The notes under the pieces: generated by a model | What the model was told of the DNA's origin: nothing | What the model saw: the letters and a program-made list of their open reading frames with translations, nothing else | The model's database searches: none | Made by a program: the position numbers and the translations under genes | Shown here: positions 60,994 through 64,000 of the stretch, in pieces | Numbering within the stretch: position 1 is the stretch's first letter | Layout of the letters: every line of letters starts with the position of its first letter | From: Vibrio gelatinilyticus | GTDB lineage: Bacteria > Pseudomonadota > Gammaproteobacteria > Enterobacterales > Vibrionaceae | Length of the DNA stretch: 64,000 bases | Reading direction: 5' to 3' | NCBI RefSeq assembly: GCF_022836845.1 | Contig: NZ_JAJNNZ010000017.1 | Coordinates: 1-64,000 of the forward strand

Positions 60994-61019
60994 AAGGCCG
61001 AGCTGGTGGGTTCGGCCTT
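60994..61019 (-). terminator. Terminator after dsbA
   Basis: On the minus strand, AAGGCCGAA / CTCGGCCTT (one G-T pair, 8-nt loop) is followed by CTTATTTTC. Confidence 0.75.
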
Positions 61020-61030
61020 AATTATAGTAA

Positions 61031-61630
61031 TTACTTTTTCAATAGAAAGTTGACGAGCTCAAAGTACTCATCAAGAGACTGGATGCTACCACTTTCAACT
61101 AAATACTGATTGTTGACCACGACGGCAGGAACGCCAGTCAGGCCGCTGTTTTTGAATTGCTTGTCAAAGCGACGCACCATTGAGTCAACCGCGAAACCGT
61201 TAAATGCTGCGTCGAACTTTTTGGCATCAACGCCTTCATCAATAAAGATCTGACGCAGTTCAGCATCGTCTTTTGGTGGTGTGTTCATTTTGTGGATTCG
61301 GTTGAAAAGAACCGGAACCATTTTCTCTTCCACTTTCAATGCCAGCATCGTTGCGTAAGCTTTACTCATAGACATCCCCATAGGGCCTCCCATGAATGAC
61401 ACGTGGTTTTTCTGAAACTTCGCGTTGGCAGGGATTTTGGTTTTGAGTTGCTTGATAATCGGCTCAAAGCTATTGCAGTGAGGGCAGTAGAACGAGAAAA
61501 ACTCGACCACCGTTGGCTTTGCTGACTTTTCGAGTTCAAGTACTCGGTAGTGTTTACCTTCTTCAAATTGTGCAGCGTGTGCTCCCAAGCTAACCAGTAG
61601 CGTCGCAAATAGCGCGATCATTCTCTTCAT
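61031..61630 (-). CDS. dsbA: Thiol:disulfide interchange protein DsbA
   Basis: DsbA donates disulfides to secreted proteins in the periplasm. The ATG at 61630 gives 199 residues, a signal peptide of about 19 residues (ending AHA), the CPHC active site at 49-52 and the conserved cis-proline segment LTGVPAVVVN. An earlier start at 61654 is weaker. In vibrios DsbA is needed for toxin and pilus folding (known from V. cholerae). It lies downstream of srkA. Confidence 0.96.
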   Translation of the reverse strand: MKRMIALFATLLVSLGAHAAQFEEGKHYRVLELEKSAKPTVVEFFSFYCPHCNSFEPIIKQLKTKIPANAKFQKNHVSFMGGPMGMSMSKAYATMLALKVEEKMVPVLFNRIHKMNTPPKDDAELRQIFIDEGVDAKKFDAAFNGFAVDSMVRRFDKQFKNSGLTGVPAVVVNNQYLVESGSIQSLDEYFELVNFLLKK

Positions 61631-61683
61631 TATTTTCTCCGTAAATAGAACCAATTTGATATTTATGGTTATTCAATAGTGTG

Positions 61684-62670
61684 TCACCACTGCGGCTGCA
61701 ATGAAAGAGGCTTTTCATTGAGTGCAGCGATTTGTTCTTTAAACCCGAGCACTTGATTTTCCCAGTACTTGGGATCGTTAAACCATGGAAACGCAACAGG
61801 AAACGCGGGGTCTTGCCATCGTTTTGCCAACCATGCCATGTAGTGCACCATACGTAGACCGCGCAAAGGCTCGATAAGTTTCAACTGCTCACTGGGCAGC
61901 TCAAAAAACTCATTGTATCCCTCTAGCAAGACATCCAGTTGCATCATTTTATCCTGGCGCTCACCGTTAAGTAGCATCCATAGATCTTGAATTGCCGGCC
62001 CATTACGAGCGTCATCAAGATCGACAAACATAGGCCCATCTCGCCATAAAATATTTCCTGGGTGGCAATCACCATGGAGTCGAATGGCGGAGGTATGTTG
62101 TGGCCAGTGCTGCTCAATCTGCTTGATTAATAGGTCGAGATCATTAAAAAAAGCATTCTCTAGGTGCATTGGAATAAAGGTGCTGTTCTCAAGAAGTGCT
62201 CTTGGCTGATATAGGTATTCGTCGAGTCCAATGGTCGGCCTGTGTTGAAATGGTTTGACTGCCCCCACTTGGTGAATACGCCCCATAAAGCGGCCAACCC
62301 ACTCTAGTTGCTCAAGGTTATCAACTTCAAACTGACGACCTCCTTCACTGGCAAAGAGGGTGAAAAGATATCCCTGATATGAATGCAGGCTTTGGCCATT
62401 GATGAGCAGTGGTGCCGAAACGGGCACGTCATGTTGCAACAACTCATGGGCAAACGCATGCTCTTCGAGAATTTGATCCTGGCTCCAGCGCTGCGGTCGA
62501 TAAAACTTGACCACAAATCGCTTCTTGTCTTCATCCACAAACTGGTAAACGCGGTTTTCATAGCTGTTGAGGGCCAAAAGGCCAGATTCGGCGCGGATCC
62601 CAATGCTCTCTAGGGCATACCACATAAAATCAGGTGTTAGAGCATCAAAGTTGAACGCTTGATTTGTCAT
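61684..62670 (-). CDS. srkA: Stress response kinase A (SrkA, YihE)
   Basis: SrkA is a cytoplasmic Ser/Thr kinase of the choline-kinase-like fold, opposing stress-induced death in E. coli. The 328 residues show KKRFVVKFYRPQRWS with the ATP lysine, the catalytic loop LHGDCHPGNILWRD and DLDDARNGP. The E. coli srkA-dsbA order is kept; dsbA starts 53 nt beyond its stop, so they may share a transcript. Confidence 0.94.
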   Translation of the reverse strand: MTNQAFNFDALTPDFMWYALESIGIRAESGLLALNSYENRVYQFVDEDKKRFVVKFYRPQRWSQDQILEEHAFAHELLQHDVPVSAPLLINGQSLHSYQGYLFTLFASEGGRQFEVDNLEQLEWVGRFMGRIHQVGAVKPFQHRPTIGLDEYLYQPRALLENSTFIPMHLENAFFNDLDLLIKQIEQHWPQHTSAIRLHGDCHPGNILWRDGPMFVDLDDARNGPAIQDLWMLLNGERQDKMMQLDVLLEGYNEFFELPSEQLKLIEPLRGLRMVHYMAWLAKRWQDPAFPVAFPWFNDPKYWENQVLGFKEQIAALNEKPLSLQPQW

Positions 62671-62671
62671 T

Positions 62672-62703
62672 TAAATAAAAAGGCTCATTGCTGAGCCTTT
62701 TCC
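62672..62703 (-). terminator. Terminator between ccoG and srkA
   Basis: On the minus strand the 10-bp stem AAAAGGCTCA / TGAGCCTTTT (loop GCAA) precedes a T-rich tract. It ends the ccoG transcript before srkA. Confidence 0.85.
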
Positions 62704-62720
62704 TATTATTTTTCGAGAAG

Positions 62721-64000
62721 TTACAGCTTCTTAATAAAGCGGCTTTCAACCTCTATTGAAAAGTCACCATTATCCCTCAGTATAAACTGGATTGTGGTCA
62801 CAGGTGAATCGAGTTGTTGTGGGTCTGCACCGAGGCTTAGCGGTAGGTTAAGAACCTCACCTGGCTCAACTTGCACTGTTTTCCTTCCGTACCACGTGAC
62901 GTCAGTTAGGCCAGTGACGTCCAAACTGTACTCCTGTTGTTGCTGGGTTTTGTTGATAACTTTTAATGTGTAGGTGTTTTCGGTGAGGCCATCGCTGTTG
63001 GTTCTAAATAATTGATTCCTATCGCGAATAACGGTGAGTCCGGCAGGATCCACAGCAGCCACTTGGGCGAAGAACAGGCCAATCATCAGTAGCAATACGG
63101 CGCCGTAGCCCAGCAGTTTAGGGCGCATGACCTTAGTCCCGTTACCAGACAATCGGTGTTCAGTGGTGTAGTTGATCAAGCCTTTTTGGTAGCCCATGCG
63201 ATCCATGGTCTTATTGCATGCGTCGATGCAAGCCCCACAGTTGATGCACTCGTACTGTAAACCATCTCGAATATCAATTCCTGTAGGGCAAACTTGAACG
63301 CAAAGATCACAATCAATACAGTCACCAAGGTTCAGCGCTTTCGGATCGGCTTTGCGAGAGCGTGGCCCACGACTTTCTCCGCGTTGGGCATGGTAGCCGA
63401 CGATAAACGTGTCTTTATCGAACATGGCAGACTGGAAGCGAGCATAAGGACACATGTGTAAACACACAATGGAGCGCATCCAACCCGCATTGGCATAAGT
63501 ACAACCCGCAAAGAACAATACCCAGAACGCTGGCCAAAAGTTGCTGTTGAAGGTAAAGAAGTCGATCAGTAAGGTGCCAACCGGTACGAAATAACCGACA
63601 AAAGTAATACCTGTCGCCAGTGATATTGCAAGCCAGGCGAGGTGTTTGAGGGTCTTTTTCCACGCCAGCGGTAGGGTAAGCTTATTGCTGTCTTGTTTGC
63701 GTCTTTTGTTGGCGCTTCCTTCCAACTTTTCCTCAAACCAGATGAACATGAAGGTCCACACGGTTTGTGGGCAAAGATACCCACACCATATTCGTCCTAA
63801 AAAGGTGGTAATAAAAAATAAACCAAAGGCGGCAACCATAAAGAGCAGTGCTAGCAATGTTAAATCTTGGGGGTACAGTGTTGTGCCGAAGAAGTTGAAT
63901 TGCTGATTGCCGATATCCAACAAAATGGCCTGTCTTTCACCATAAGGGATCCAGGGCGTAAGCATAAACAGCGCTAGCAAAAACCAGGCACCGTAGCGTC
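62721..64000 (-). CDS. ccoG: Cytochrome c oxidase accessory protein CcoG, 5' end beyond window
   Basis: CcoG (RdxA/FixG) is a membrane iron-sulfur protein needed for copper delivery to cbb3 oxidase. The visible part, about 426 residues, lacks the N-terminus; the frame stays open to 64000 (RYGAWFLLALFML). Seen are several helices, CGYLCPQTVWTFMFIWFEE, the two ferredoxin motifs CIDCDLCVQVCPTGID and CINCGACIDACNKTMD, and a C-terminal Ig-like domain. The usual length is near 470. The cco genes are expected just to the right. Confidence 0.93.
   Translation of the reverse strand, partial: RYGAWFLLALFMLTPWIPYGERQAILLDIGNQQFNFFGTTLYPQDLTLLALLFMVAAFGLFFITTFLGRIWCGYLCPQTVWTFMFIWFEEKLEGSANKRRKQDSNKLTLPLAWKKTLKHLAWLAISLATGITFVGYFVPVGTLLIDFFTFNSNFWPAFWVLFFAGCTYANAGWMRSIVCLHMCPYARFQSAMFDKDTFIVGYHAQRGESRGPRSRKADPKALNLGDCIDCDLCVQVCPTGIDIRDGLQYECINCGACIDACNKTMDRMGYQKGLINYTTEHRLSGNGTKVMRPKLLGYGAVLLLMIGLFFAQVAAVDPAGLTVIRDRNQLFRTNSDGLTENTYTLKVINKTQQQQEYSLDVTGLTDVTWYGRKTVQVEPGEVLNLPLSLGADPQQLDSPVTTIQFILRDNGDFSIEVESRFIKKL

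Noticed and set aside
1..64000. tRNA genes, CRISPR arrays, toxin-antitoxin pairs, prophage genes, integron attC sites
   Set aside because: I read both strands for these and saw none that could be supported.

Overview
This window is the replication-origin region of a Vibrionaceae chromosome, almost certainly Vibrio chromosome 1. The evidence is the order mnmE-mioC-oriC-mnmG-rsmG-parA-parB-atpIBEFHAGDC-glmU on one side and rpmH-rnpA-yidD-yidC with the divergent dnaA-dnaN-recF-gyrB operon on the other, plus Vibrio-type companions (comM, avtA next to glyQS, paired DUF2860-type outer-membrane proteins, an intact ilvGMEDA operon). No tRNA, complete rRNA gene, CRISPR array or prophage was found.

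Layout, left to right. 0-10.4 kb: hemG-trkH-yigZ on the minus strand, divergent from fadB-fadA (fatty-acid beta-oxidation) with a FadR-type operator between them; then an acuI-like reductase, a LysR regulator, tusA, two small membrane proteins and a TMEM165/GDT1-type manganese exporter behind a yybP-ykoY manganese riboswitch. 10.6-18.5 kb: glyQS, then an accessory insert (an ISL3-type insertion sequence whose transposase has an in-frame amber stop, a lipoprotein with a duplicated C-terminal domain, and a 740-bp gap without a gene), then avtA. 18.5-25.6 kb, minus strand: ibpA with a sigma-32 promoter and a ROSE-like RNA thermometer, then gyrB-recF-dnaN-dnaA. 25.6-28.2 kb: a cystine-type amino-acid ABC transporter. 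28.2-32.7 kb: rpmH, rnpA, yidD, yidC, mnmE, mioC. 32.72-33.06 kb: oriC, with DnaA boxes, twelve GATC sites in 175 bp and repeated AGATC-initiated AT-rich elements. 33.1-46.0 kb: mnmG, rsmG, parAB, the complete ATP synthase operon and glmU.

46-50 kb: a divergent polar-amino-acid permease and PheC-like binding protein, then the divergent purine-nucleoside exporter/regulator pair punC/punR. 50-56.7 kb: ilvGMEDA on the minus strand, preceded by a leader peptide (ilvL) and attenuator. 56.8-64 kb: comM, two paralogous outer-membrane barrels, a decayed yihG acyltransferase remnant, dsbA, srkA and the start-truncated ccoG running off the right edge.

Most of the window is conserved core. The least ordinary parts are the IS/lipoprotein insert with its gap, a perfect 15-bp-arm inverted repeat between dnaA and the ABC transporter, the collapsed yihG, a permease with a lipobox-like N-terminus, and several regulatory RNAs. 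I saw no convincing wholly new multi-gene system.
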